Source of the DNA: Clostridium niameyense
GTDB lineage: Bacteria; Bacillota; Clostridia; Clostridiales; Clostridiaceae
Assembly (NCBI RefSeq): GCF_001243045.1
Contig: NZ_LN849007.1
Span: 1,764,989-1,828,988, forward strand
Reading direction: 5' to 3'
DNA length: 64,000 nucleotides
Shown here: piece after piece, positions 17,277 through 26,051 of the stretch
Layout: each line of letters starts with the position of its first letter
Position numbering within the stretch: position 1 is the stretch's first letter
The notes under the pieces: generated by a model
Told to the model about the DNA's origin: nothing
Databases searched by the model: none
Seen by the model: the letters and a program-made list of their open reading frames with translations, nothing else
Position numbers and translations under genes: made by a program

Positions 17277-18638
17277 CTATTTTTCCCTAGCATTATGAGC
17301 TTTGTCTAATTTTTTCATTTCTCTAAGTAGGAATACAGCTGTAACTATAGATGAAACTAAATCTGCTACAGGTGCACTCATCCACACACCATTAAGTCCA
17401 AAAATCTTAGGCAATATTAATAACATAGGTATAAGTATTATAACCTGCCTTAATAAGCTTAAAACTACAGCAATTTTAGCTTTTCCTATAGCTTGGAAAT
17501 AATTTGAGCTAACTATTTGGAATCCAATTATAGGCAACATACATAAGAATGTTTTCAATCCATTAGTTCCCACTTTAATCATTTCAGCATCCCCATTAAA
17601 TATTCTAATAATATATGTTGGGAAAATTCTAATTATACAAAATCCCAATGTAACAATTACTGTAGCACTACATATTGCAATTATAAGAGTTTCCTTAACT
17701 CTTTTATATTGTTTAGCACCATAGTTATATCCAATTATAGGCTGAGCTCCTTGATTTATACCAAATATAGGCATTAAGAATACTAATGATACACTATTTA
17801 CAATGGTCATAGCTCCAATAGCTAAATCTCCTCCGGTAGCTTTAAGAGCATTATTAGAAATTACTGTAACTACACTAGCTGCTAACTGTACTGCAAAAGG
17901 CGCCATTCCTATAGATATAATTTCTAAAAATATTTTCTTTTCTAGCTTAAAGTTTTCCTTTTTTAACTTCAAACTACTTCTAGAGCCTGTAAAATACCTA
18001 AGAACCCAAATAGTATTAGCTGTTTGAGATATTACTGTAGCTATAGCCGCTCCTTTTATCCCCATATTAAGTGTAAAAATAAATATAGGATCTAAAATTA
18101 AGTTTAATATTGCACCTAAAAGCATAGTTACCATAGCCATTTTAGGATTTCCTTCTGCTCTAATACAATTATTTAATCCAAAACCTAAAGCATTAGTTAT
18201 GGAACCTAATAATATAATGGTTATATATTCCTTAGCAAAATTAAAAGTAACCTCACTAGATCCAAAAGATCTTAATATAGGATTTATAAACATTAAACCT
18301 ATTATAGTAATTAAAATCATTATTATACATAATAATATAAACGCATTTCCTAATATTTTTTCTGCATCTTCCTTTTTATGTTGACCAAGCTTTATAGAAA
18401 TAATAGCAGCCGCACCTAATCCTATAAGCATACCAAAAGCCATAATTATAGTCATTATAGGTAAAGTTAATCCAACACCTGTTATAGCTAAAGAACCTAC
18501 TCCCTTTATATGACCTATATAAGCTCTATCTATAATATTATAAAATGCATTAACTAGCATTCCTGTTATTGCAGGTATAGAAAACTTAATTAATAACTTT
18601 TGTACTTTTTCCGTTTCTAACTGTTTTTGTCTATCCAA
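17277..18638 (-). CDS. MATE family multidrug efflux transporter
   Basis: A 453-residue protein with twelve spans in two similar halves, starting with the MATE hallmark FSIPAITGMLVNAFYNIIDRAYIGH and carrying the second-half motif FGINQGAQPIIGYNYGAKQYKRV. MATE carriers export cationic drugs with Na+ or H+ antiport. The start is TTG 18638 behind GGAAGAGTAATT. It follows the marR gene by two bases, so it is the second gene of a MarR-controlled drug-response operon. Confidence 0.93.
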   Translation of the reverse strand: MDRQKQLETEKVQKLLIKFSIPAITGMLVNAFYNIIDRAYIGHIKGVGSLAITGVGLTLPIMTIIMAFGMLIGLGAAAIISIKLGQHKKEDAEKILGNAFILLCIIMILITIIGLMFINPILRSFGSSEVTFNFAKEYITIILLGSITNALGFGLNNCIRAEGNPKMAMVTMLLGAILNLILDPIFIFTLNMGIKGAAIATVISQTANTIWVLRYFTGSRSSLKLKKENFKLEKKIFLEIISIGMAPFAVQLAASVVTVISNNALKATGGDLAIGAMTIVNSVSLVFLMPIFGINQGAQPIIGYNYGAKQYKRVKETLIIAICSATVIVTLGFCIIRIFPTYIIRIFNGDAEMIKVGTNGLKTFLCMLPIIGFQIVSSNYFQAIGKAKIAVVLSLLRQVIILIPMLLILPKIFGLNGVWMSAPVADLVSSIVTAVFLLREMKKLDKAHNAREK

Positions 18639-18640
18639 AA

Positions 18641-19087
18641 TTACTCTTCCTTTCTATTTTTGTTAAACTGACAATTGCATACTACTTTTTCTAAAAGATT
18701 TAAAAATAATTCTTTTTCCTCTTTTTTTAAATTTCCGTAAATAATATTATTCCAATCTTGTAGAATTTTATATATATCCATTTTAATATCTATAGTTTTT
18801 TCAGTAATATATATATGTTGCATTCTTTTGTCAACTTCATCCACTTTTTTTAAAATATATCCCTCTTTTTCTAACTTTTTTATGGCTCTTGCAGTAGTAC
18901 CCTTATCTATATATAAATCTCTACTAATTTCTTCTTGGGTTTTGCCATTATTTAAAAATAAATATAACAAAAATATATATTGGCCACTGCCTATATTGTA
19001 TTCAGACAATCTCTTATTTATATAAGCACTTCCACTTCTATATAAAATAGATATGTACTTACCAGCACACTTTGATTTTTTCTCCAA
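18641..19087 (-). CDS. MarR family transcriptional regulator
   Basis: A 148-residue winged-helix repressor: a dimerisation helix, then the recognition region (KTQEEISRDLYIDKGTTARAIKKLEKEGYI) and the wing (VDKRMQHIYITEK). The start is TTG 19087 after AAGGAGGTCTAAAA; the longer frame to 19132 lacks a site and would run into the operator. MarR proteins release DNA when bound by phenolic or cationic drugs. It most likely represses itself and the MATE gene through the palindrome at 19132-19149. Confidence 0.9.
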   Translation of the reverse strand: MEKKSKCAGKYISILYRSGSAYINKRLSEYNIGSGQYIFLLYLFLNNGKTQEEISRDLYIDKGTTARAIKKLEKEGYILKKVDEVDKRMQHIYITEKTIDIKMDIYKILQDWNNIIYGNLKKEEKELFLNLLEKVVCNCQFNKNRKEE

Positions 19088-19131
19088 TTTTAGACCTCCT
19101 TCTACTGTATCTATAAAAATATAACATAACA

Positions 19132-19149
19132 AAGTTGCAAACGCAACTT
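19132..19149 (-). promoter_or_regulatory. Probable MarR operator
   Basis: AAGTTGC-AAAC-GCAACTT is a perfect palindrome with 7-bp arms, 45 bases upstream of the marR start. It has the size and GTTGC/GCAAC core of MarR-type sites. Confidence 0.75.
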
Positions 19150-19375
19150 ATTTTTGAACCTAAAATGGTTATCTTTAATCTTGTTAAACTTAAAACAAAA
19201 GATTTTATTTTAAAATTCTTCAAGTAATATTATCCTTATTTCTAATTATTTATTTTTTACAATTTATTTCATTTTTATTGTTTTTTTATTCTCTGCATTT
19301 AGTAGGATTTTATGGAAAAATGTATTATTTCTAATCATTTATTAGAATATTTTAAATTTCTCGAAATTATTTATA

Positions 19376-19404
19376 TTGAAAATTCTGTTAACATATGATA
19401 TAAT
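19376..19404 (+). promoter_or_regulatory. Promoter of AGCS symporter gene
   Basis: TTGAAA (19376-19381) and TATAAT (19399-19404) are 17 bases apart. The 313-base gap 19150-19462 otherwise shows only AT-rich sequence and the ribosome site AAAAGGAGG; no riboswitch was recognised. Confidence 0.75.
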
Positions 19405-19462
19405 TTTAACATATTAATGTAATCATTATCATTGTTTATTTTTTTTAAAAGGAGGAGCATTA

Positions 19463-20848
19463 ATGGAATCTTTTATGGAAATTATAGGTAAAATATCTAA
19501 CTGGATTTGGGGACCACCAATGCTTATATTACTTGTTGGTGGAGGAATTATTCTTACTTTTACTTTGGATTTCTTCCAAATAAAATACTTACCTTATATT
19601 ATGAAACAAACTTTTGGTAAAATGTTTAGTAAACCTGCAGAAGGTGAAGGAACTATTACCCCTTTCCAAGCAGCGTGTTCTGCACTTGCCTCTACAGTAG
19701 GTGCTGCTAATATAATCGGTGTACCTGTCGCTATCGCTTTTGGTGGTCCTGGTGCTATCTTCTGGATGTGGATAGTTGCAATTCTTGGACAGGCTACTAA
19801 ATTTTCTGAAATAATTCTTGGAATAAAATATAGAGAAAAGAATGAACAAGGTGAATATGTTGGAGGACCTGTATATTATTTAAAAAAAGGTTTAAAAGCT
19901 CCATTCTTAGCTACAATGTGTTCTTTCTGCTTTATGCTAGAAATTATTCCTTCTATTTCAACTCAATCCCTCTCCGTATGCCAAACTGCTCAAACTATAG
20001 GTTTACCTAAGTTAGTTACAGCTATAATCGTAACGATTTTAGTTGGTTTAGTTGTATATGGTGGAATTAAAAGAATCGGTCAAGTTACCGAAAAATTAGT
20101 TCCTATAATGGCTTTGGTTTTCATCATTTGTTCACTAATAATTATTATGTTTAATATAGACAAACTACCTCATGCTTTTTCACTTATATTTAAGGGAGCT
20201 TTCAGTACCCAAGCTGCTGCTGGTGGTTTTGGAGGTGCAACAATTGCTCAAACTTTAAGATGGGGTACTGCTAGGGGTACTTATTCTAACGAAGCAGGTA
20301 TGGGTAGTGCACCTATAGCTCACTCTGCTGCTGTTACAGATCACCCAGTTCGTCAAGCTTTCTGGGGAGTATTTGAAATTCTTGTTGATACTATAATTAT
20401 CTGTACACTAACTGCTCTTGTAGTTATAACTACAGGAATATGGCAAAAAGTTCCAAGCGGAGAAGCAGCTTCAATGCCATCTATGGCTTTCCAACATGTA
20501 TTTGGTAATAATGTGGGTGGTACTATAGTTTCTATAAGTTTATTACTATTTGTTTTATCAACTATAATAGTTATAGTTTTCTATTGTGAAAAACAAGCTG
20601 AAGCTTTATTTGGTTTAAAATTTGCAAAAGTAATAAGATTTATATGCTTACTTGCAATTATATACGGTGCTGTAGGTGAACTTAAATTCTTATTCTCATT
20701 ACTTGACATACTACTTGCTTTAGTTGCTATACCTAATATGATTGGTGTAATTGCTATGAGAAAAGAAGTTAAAGAATTAAAAGAAGATTTCTTCTCTGAT
20801 CCTAAATACTACCCACCTGCAGCAAAAGGCCTAAAAAACAAAATTTAA
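19463..20848 (+). CDS. Sodium:alanine/glycine symporter (AGCS family)
   Basis: A 461-residue carrier with about eleven spans. Family marks are GEGTITPFQAACSALASTVGAANI near residue 55, GGPGAIFWMW, and RWGTARGTYSNEAGMGSAPIAHSAA around 270-295. AGCS proteins take up alanine or glycine with Na+. ATG 19463 lies after AAAAGGAGGAGC. It is monocistronic between the promoter at 19376 and the hairpin at 20857. No glycine riboswitch is visible in front of it, so substrate-specific RNA control is not supported. Confidence 0.94.
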   Translation: MESFMEIIGKISNWIWGPPMLILLVGGGIILTFTLDFFQIKYLPYIMKQTFGKMFSKPAEGEGTITPFQAACSALASTVGAANIIGVPVAIAFGGPGAIFWMWIVAILGQATKFSEIILGIKYREKNEQGEYVGGPVYYLKKGLKAPFLATMCSFCFMLEIIPSISTQSLSVCQTAQTIGLPKLVTAIIVTILVGLVVYGGIKRIGQVTEKLVPIMALVFIICSLIIIMFNIDKLPHAFSLIFKGAFSTQAAAGGFGGATIAQTLRWGTARGTYSNEAGMGSAPIAHSAAVTDHPVRQAFWGVFEILVDTIIICTLTALVVITTGIWQKVPSGEAASMPSMAFQHVFGNNVGGTIVSISLLLFVLSTIIVIVFYCEKQAEALFGLKFAKVIRFICLLAIIYGAVGELKFLFSLLDILLALVAIPNMIGVIAMRKEVKELKEDFFSDPKYYPPAAKGLKNKI

Positions 20849-20856
20849 ATTAATAT

Positions 20857-20890
20857 AAAAATAGGAGCAATTATTTATTGCTCCTATTTT
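20857..20890. terminator. Bidirectional terminator
   Basis: AAAATAGGAGCAAT and ATTGCTCCTATTTT form a 14-bp stem with a TATTT-type loop, between the convergent symporter and GH-like genes; T and A runs on both sides suit both directions. Confidence 0.9.
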
Positions 20891-21961
20891 TTATTCTTCA
20901 TACCAATTTTTTATAATGGTACTACTTGATTTTCCAGGATAATAATTCTTATCCTTATCATCATTTCCTATAGCAAATACTGAAAATCCTAAATTCCACT
21001 TTTCCTTTTTAAAGACCTTATTGTAAGCTTCAAAACAAACCGCTTGTTCTTTTTCACTTTGAACATTAGTAGGTTCTGGATTCCAAGGACTTATAGCCGC
21101 TCCCTCTCTTCGTGGAAAGCCTAACTCACCAAAAAAAATAGGTTTATTCCACTTCTTGCTAAGTTGTTTTAATTCTCCATAAATATTTTGATTTCTATTG
21201 TAAACTTTAGAAGAATATATACATTCTTTTATATATTCCATATTGTTAGTCTTTTTATCAGATAATTCAAAATAAGCTGCTACAGAAATAAAATCTAATT
21301 TTGAAAATAACTTATTGTTTAATTTCTTATTAAAGTTTTCATAGGACAAAGCATCTTCTTTAGAAGTATACCACCAATTAGTTCTGTATGTAATCAATCC
21401 TTTATATTTATACACCTTTCTTACATTATCTATTATATTACACCATCTATTCTCTTTGGATTCCATATTTATAAGGTTTGAAGCTACATTAAATGCGTAT
21501 ACATTATAAGGAATTGCAACCTCTTTTAAAAGCTTTTTAATAACTTTATTTTCCCAGTTATAAAAAAACTTATCTATATTTTCTGGATTCCATTGTGTCT
21601 CGTAAAGTTCTCCATTTTTTATCCAGGGAAAAGGCTCTAATATTACATTTATCCCTTTTCTATTTAATATTTTTATAAGCTTTATAGCCTTATTTTTGCT
21701 TATTTCATCTATTGTCATGTCATTGGAGCTAAGTGATTGTATATTTACTATAATAGGCACATTTAAAGTGTTTAATCTTAATTTGTCTACATCTTCTAGT
21801 GCTTTATCTACATCATAATCTGTAGACAAATTACCTGACTTTATTTTTTCCCCCCATGGTGTTTCTATTCTATTCATATGATGTCTTATAGTTGGTATAG
21901 ATAAATTAAAGCCTATTATAACTAATATTATAATTAAACTTATAATTTTAAATTTTTTCAT
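20891..21961 (-). CDS. GH113-like TIM-barrel protein, membrane-anchored
   Basis: This 356-residue protein has a signal anchor (about residues 5-23) and a barrel resembling GH113 (endo-mannanase-like) proteins: SGNLSTDYDVDKALEDVDKLRLNTLNVPI, ILEPFPWIKNG, DFISVAAYFEL and the strand PIFFGELGFPRREGA with the usual nucleophile Glu. Where active relatives have a Glu in a GTEL-like motif, this protein reads FNVASNLINME, so the acid/base may be Asn. The alignment is by eye. It would act outside the membrane on a glycan, or only bind it. ATG 21961 follows GGAGGTAAATTTTAATC. It lies directly after the aldehyde dehydrogenase gene. Confidence 0.6.
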   Translation of the reverse strand: MKKFKIISLIIILVIIGFNLSIPTIRHHMNRIETPWGEKIKSGNLSTDYDVDKALEDVDKLRLNTLNVPIIVNIQSLSSNDMTIDEISKNKAIKLIKILNRKGINVILEPFPWIKNGELYETQWNPENIDKFFYNWENKVIKKLLKEVAIPYNVYAFNVASNLINMESKENRWCNIIDNVRKVYKYKGLITYRTNWWYTSKEDALSYENFNKKLNNKLFSKLDFISVAAYFELSDKKTNNMEYIKECIYSSKVYNRNQNIYGELKQLSKKWNKPIFFGELGFPRREGAAISPWNPEPTNVQSEKEQAVCFEAYNKVFKKEKWNLGFSVFAIGNDDKDKNYYPGKSSSTIIKNWYEE

Positions 21962-21987
21962 ATGATTAAAATTTACCTCCTAAAAAT

Positions 21988-23358
21988 CTACTTCATTAGT
22001 TTTCTTAATATTTTTATTTTATCTTTATAGGGAGCATATCTTACTTTTACATCTATAATATTACTCTTTTTAAGTACACTTTTTTTATGAGAAAATGTAT
22101 TAAAACTCTCCTCACCATGATAACCTCCCATTCCGCTATTTCCCACTCCCCCAAAAGGAAGATGAGGAGTAGCTAAATGCATTATTGTATCATTTATACA
22201 ACCTCCACCAAAGGAAACACTATTAATTACTAAATCTTGTATTTCTTTATTTTTAGAGAAGAAATATAACGCTAATGGTTTAGGTCTTTTATTTATAATT
22301 TTTATAACATTATCTAAATCTTCATATTCCATTATAGGAAATAAAGGCCCAAATATTTCCTCCTGCATTATTTTACTATTCCAATCCACACTATCTATAA
22401 TAGTTGGTTCTATATACAAGTCTCTAATGTCACTTCTTCCCCCAATTAATATTCTTCCCTCTTTTAAATAATTTTCTAACCTTTTAAAATGTTTCTCATT
22501 TATTATTCTAGGATAATCTGAACTTTTTGAAGGATCTGATCCAAAAAATTCTTTTATATATTCCTTCATATAAATTACAAATTTTTTCTTTACATCTTTA
22601 TGTATTAAAATATAATCTGGAGCTACACATGTTTGTCCAGCATTTAAGAATTTGCCCCAGGTTATTCTCTTTGCTGCTAATTTAATGTCTACATCCCTAT
22701 CTATAATACATGGACTTTTTCCTCCTAATTCTAAAGTTACGGGAGTTAAATTTTCGCTAGCAGATTTCATAACTATTTTACCTATATTAGGAGCACCTGT
22801 AAAAAATATATAATCAAATTTTTCTTTTAATAAAATAGTATTAATTTCTACTCCTCCAGTTACTACATTTATATAACCTTGTTCAAAAGTTTCTTTTATT
22901 ATTTTAACTATAACCTTTTCAGTTTCTGTTGCTATTTCTGAAGGTTTCAATATAGCACAATTACCAGCTTCTATAGCTCCAACTAATGGAGCCATTAAAA
23001 GTTGGAAAGGATAATTCCAAGGGGAAATTATTAAAACTACACCGTAAGGCTCCTTATATATATAACTAGAAGATAGAAAATTAGTTATGGGTGTTTTTAC
23101 TCTTTTAGGCTTTGACCATTTATTTATATTTTTTATAGCTAAATTTATTTCATCATACACTATTCCAATTTCTGTTGAATACGTTTCAAATTCTGATTTA
23201 TTTAAATCCTTTTTTAAAGCCATAAATATGTTTTGTTCATTATTTTTAATAGCACTTTTTAATTCTTTTAATGCTTTTATTCTAAATTCTATATTTTTAG
23301 TGTTCCCCTTACTAAAAAATTCTCTTTGGTTTTTTATTATAGTTTTTATATTCTCCAT
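21988..23358 (-). CDS. NAD(P)-dependent aldehyde dehydrogenase
   Basis: This 456-residue enzyme belongs to the fatty/aryl aldehyde dehydrogenase group (class 3 type). It shows ISPWNYPFQLLMAPLVGAIEAGNCAILKPSE, the catalytic base in TLELGGKSPCI, catalytic Cys244 in NAGQTCVAPDY and EIFGPLFPIMEYEDLD. The C-terminus (SFNTFSHKKSVLKKS) is typical of the short class 3 forms. It oxidises aldehydes to acids in the cytosol; the exact substrate is unknown. It is followed 26 bases later by the GH113-like gene and preceded by the HD gene (33 bases), so the three may share a transcript. Confidence 0.93.
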   Translation of the reverse strand: MENIKTIIKNQREFFSKGNTKNIEFRIKALKELKSAIKNNEQNIFMALKKDLNKSEFETYSTEIGIVYDEINLAIKNINKWSKPKRVKTPITNFLSSSYIYKEPYGVVLIISPWNYPFQLLMAPLVGAIEAGNCAILKPSEIATETEKVIVKIIKETFEQGYINVVTGGVEINTILLKEKFDYIFFTGAPNIGKIVMKSASENLTPVTLELGGKSPCIIDRDVDIKLAAKRITWGKFLNAGQTCVAPDYILIHKDVKKKFVIYMKEYIKEFFGSDPSKSSDYPRIINEKHFKRLENYLKEGRILIGGRSDIRDLYIEPTIIDSVDWNSKIMQEEIFGPLFPIMEYEDLDNVIKIINKRPKPLALYFFSKNKEIQDLVINSVSFGGGCINDTIMHLATPHLPFGGVGNSGMGGYHGEESFNTFSHKKSVLKKSNIIDVKVRYAPYKDKIKILRKLMK

Positions 23359-23391
23359 TTAATTATCCCCCTATTATTTTTTAGTACAAAT

Positions 23392-24021
23392 TTACTTATT
23401 ACAGCTTTTACACTTATAAAGAAAATTTCTAATATTTTCTTTTTCTTCTTTTATTTTTTCTTCTGTCATGCCTCCCCTTCCAAGTCTATCACATAAAGAA
23501 ATTAATGCTACTTCTTTTATAGGAACCTCTTTTTTCATACTTTCTATATTTTTAAATGATAAATTTTTATTTACATACAAAGGTTGCATATGCCATCTTA
23601 CAAGCATACTTACCCTTTTTATAAACTCCTCATCTTGTGTAAAATTACTTAAAAATTCTTTAGCTAACTTTTCTCCCTCTATATCATGATTATATGATGT
23701 TATTCTTCCTTTTCTAATCTTTGTAGTAGTAGATTTCCCTATATCATGTAAAAGTACTGCCCACATAAAAACTTTTATATCACAAGATCTATTTTTCTTT
23801 AAAGCCGCATTATCTAAAACCAACATAATATGATTCCAAACACTACCTTCTGGATGATATTTAGGAGATTGTTCTATAGATTTTAAACTACTTATCATAT
23901 TAAATGGATATCTTTCTAACTCACCTTTTTCATATAAATAATTTAAATAATTAGATGGTTTCTCATCTTCCATAATATGTTTACTTATATTATTAAATAA
24001 TTCCTTTATATTATTATCCAT
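23392..24021 (-). CDS. HD-domain metal-dependent phosphohydrolase
   Basis: A 209-residue HD protein. The metal ligands are visible as SVWNHIMLVLD (first His), VLLHDIGKSTT (HD, about residue 91), YNHDIEGEKLA and VRWHMQPLY. The pattern is the HDIG subgroup that resembles the C-terminal domain of tRNA nucleotidyltransferases and small nucleotide phosphohydrolases. Substrate is not predictable. ATG 24021 follows TTGGAGGAAGTT. Confidence 0.85.
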   Translation of the reverse strand: MDNNIKELFNNISKHIMEDEKPSNYLNYLYEKGELERYPFNMISSLKSIEQSPKYHPEGSVWNHIMLVLDNAALKKNRSCDIKVFMWAVLLHDIGKSTTTKIRKGRITSYNHDIEGEKLAKEFLSNFTQDEEFIKRVSMLVRWHMQPLYVNKNLSFKNIESMKKEVPIKEVALISLCDRLGRGGMTEEKIKEEKENIRNFLYKCKSCNK

Positions 24022-24092
24022 AATATAACTTCCTCCAAAGTTTTTATTTAGAATATGATTTCACTTGTAAAATAATTATAATACAAAATACA

Positions 24093-24239
24093 CTAAGGTA
24101 CTAAATTATTTAAAGCATATCCTATTTTAACTCCCAATTTATAAGCTATATCTGCCATAAATAATACAAATATAGCAATTATATAACAATTTAACACAAA
24201 CTTTTTTTTAAAAAAGCTTGTAACTTTATTTTTTATCAT
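24093..24239 (-). CDS. Small single-span membrane protein (48 residues)
   Basis: The start at ATG 24239 follows GGGAGGAAATTTT, a strong site; a longer frame to 24356 has none. The product has a basic N-terminus (MIKNKVTSFFKKKF), one span (LNCYIIAIFVLFMADIAYKLG) and a short tail. No family is recognised. It sits 71 bases upstream of the HD gene on the same strand. Confidence 0.55.
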   Translation of the reverse strand: MIKNKVTSFFKKKFVLNCYIIAIFVLFMADIAYKLGVKIGYALNNLVP

Positions 24240-24392
24240 AAAATTTCCTCCCAGTATTACCTTATTTAAAAACATATTATTTATTCTATGAGAAACCAAA
24301 TTTAATATGCAGAAAAAAATATTGATTAAATTTTTTAAATATTCATGTAAAACCAAACATAATATTGTTGTTTTAATAAGGGCTATTATAAA

Positions 24393-24421
24393 AAAAGGAA
24401 TGGATTAATCCATTCCTTTTT
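24393..24421 (-). terminator. Terminator downstream of gap
   Basis: AAAAGGAATGGAT and ATCCATTCCTTTT form a near-perfect 13-bp stem with a short loop, about 140 bases past the gap stop. Confidence 0.85.
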
Positions 24422-24560
24422 AATACTATATCTATTATTATATATATAACTTAATTTAAACTGCATAATAAACTTTATATAATAATTTAAATAATTAAAT
24501 TTATAAAAGAGGTACTTAGCTTTTATATTAAAAAATATATAAATTTTAATATAATCTATT

Positions 24561-25577
24561 TTACTTCATAAATTTAGATACATATTTAACTAAATCCACT
24601 GTTCTACATGAATAACCCCATTCATTATCATACCAGGCAACAACTTTAACTAGGTTATCCCCTATAACCATAGTAGACAATCCATCAACTATTGAAGATC
24701 TTTCATCTCCCCTATAGTCTACTGATACTAAAGGTTCTTCTGAATACCCCAATATTCCTTTCATTGAACCCTCTGATGCATCTTTAAATGCCTTATTTAT
24801 TTCTTCCTTTGTTGCTTTCTTTTCAATTTCACATACTAAGTCTGTTAAGGATACTGTTGGTGTAGGTACTCTTACTGCAAATCCATTTAATCTACCTTCA
24901 AGATCTGGTAAAACCTTAGCAACAGCTTTAGCTGCTCCTGTAGTTGTAGGTATTATAGATTCTGCTGCTGCTCTAGCCCTTCTTAAATCTTTATGAGTTT
25001 TATCTAATATTCTTTGATCATTTGTATAAGAATGTATTGTTGTCATTAATCCTTTAACTATTTTGAATTTATCATTTAACACTTTAGCAAAAGGTGCTAA
25101 GCAATTAGTAGTACAAGATGCGTTAGATATAATATTATGCTTATCAGGATTATATTTTTCGTCATTTACCCCAACTACTATAGTTACATCCTCGTTTTTT
25201 CCTGGGGATGTAATTATAACCTTTTTAGCTCCTGCTTCTATGTGTTTCATTGCCCCTTCTCTGTCTTTAAATTTACCCGTAGATTCTATAACTATATCTA
25301 TACCCAATTCTTTCCATGGAAGATTTGCAGGATCCGCTTCTCTAAATATCTTTATTTCCTTACCATTTATTATCATCTTGTCTTCCCCAGCAACTTCTGC
25401 AGTACCGTTAAATCTTCCATAACAAGAATCATATTTAAACAAATGTACAAGTGTTTCAGTATTTGCTCTAGCATTCATGGCAACGATTTCAATATTTTCA
25501 TCAAAACTATCTTGAGCAATTCTTAAAACAGATCTCCCTATTCTTCCAAAACCATTTAAAGCTACCTTAATAGACAT
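24561..25577 (-). CDS. gap: Glyceraldehyde-3-phosphate dehydrogenase
   Basis: A 338-residue glycolytic enzyme that oxidises glyceraldehyde 3-phosphate to 1,3-bisphosphoglycerate with NAD. The Rossmann start is [17 protein letters not shown], the catalytic Cys lies in [12 protein letters not shown], and the C-terminus has the usual [15 protein letters not shown]. Length is normal. ATG 25577 follows AGGGGGAACTATA. Unlike many Firmicutes operons, pgk, tpi and a CggR-type regulator are not next to it; the gene stands alone with its own promoter at 25709-25737 and a leader of about 125 bases. Confidence 0.97.
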   Translation of the reverse strand: MSIKVALNGFGRIGRSVLRIAQDSFDENIEIVAMNARANTETLVHLFKYDSCYGRFNGTAEVAGEDKMIINGKEIKIFREADPANLPWKELGIDIVIESTGKFKDREGAMKHIEAGAKKVIITSPGKNEDVTIVVGVNDEKYNPDKHNIISNASCTTNCLAPFAKVLNDKFKIVKGLMTTIHSYTNDQRILDKTHKDLRRARAAAESIIPTTTGAAKAVAKVLPDLEGRLNGFAVRVPTPTVSLTDLVCEIEKKATKEEINKAFKDASEGSMKGILGYSEEPLVSVDYRGDERSSIVDGLSTMVIGDNLVKVVAWYDNEWGYSCRTVDLVKYVSKFMK

Positions 25578-25642
25578 TATAGTTCCCCCTATACTATTTT
25601 TTTAATAACTAATATAATTCTAATTCTTTTCTTTAATTATAT

Positions 25643-25660
25643 TTATGTTATATAACATAA
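25643..25660 (-). promoter_or_regulatory. Palindrome in the gap leader
   Basis: TTATGTTAT-ATAACATAA is an 18-base perfect palindrome inside the leader of gap, about 65 bases before its start. It may be an mRNA 5' hairpin or an operator; AT-rich context makes chance possible. Confidence 0.35.
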
Positions 25661-25708
25661 TATTATATTTGTTATTATATGTACTATTTAATTATATGTG
25701 CTATATTA

Positions 25709-25737
25709 TTTATAACAATATTACGATTATATGTCAA
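25709..25737 (-). promoter_or_regulatory. Promoter of gap
   Basis: On the minus strand TTGACA (25737-25732) and TATAAA (25714-25709) are separated by 17 bases, a near-consensus housekeeping promoter. The rest of 25578-25935 is very AT-rich, with no frame recognised. Confidence 0.8.
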
Positions 25738-25935
25738 TATATTTATAAGTTTATAAATATATTATATTATTTATATATTTATAAATATCTCCCTAATCCT
25801 TTAGTTTTCTTTTTATTTTATTTTTAGAGTAATATTTTTACTTTTTATAGCTTATTAAGTTAACTTTCATAAAATAACTTAATATTTATAATAGTTAAAA
25901 ACTTGATAAATAAACCAATTCACCTAGCTTTCCTA

Positions 25936-25964
25936 TTGACATTAAATAATCATTGATATAAAAT
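25936..25964 (+). promoter_or_regulatory. Promoter of gltX
   Basis: TTGACA at 25936-25941 and TAAAAT at 25959-25964, spacing 17. Transcription would begin near 25971, giving a leader of about 80 bases. Confidence 0.75.
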
Positions 25965-25985
25965 TTACTTATGTAGAATTTTCTA

Positions 25986-26014
25986 ACCTTTCGTCTTATT
26001 GATGAAAGGTTTTA
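25986..26014 (+). terminator. Terminator-like hairpin in gltX leader
   Basis: ACCTTTCGTC and GATGAAAGGT pair over 10 bp (one G-U) around a TTATT loop and are followed by TTTTA. It lies between the promoter and the gltX start, so it could act as an attenuator or as a 5' stabiliser. No T-box sequence is present. Confidence 0.6.
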
Positions 26015-26051
26015 TTTATAAAATAGACTAAATAAAATAGGAGTGAAAAAT

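Noticed and set aside
25578-25935. Coding frame of 60 residues at 25645-25827 on the plus strand
   Set aside because: Low-complexity Ile/Tyr/Leu translation of AT-rich promoter DNA, no ribosome site.
26043-26051. GTG start for gltX nine bases upstream
   Set aside because: The GTG is part of the AGGAGTG ribosome site; ATG 26052 fits better.
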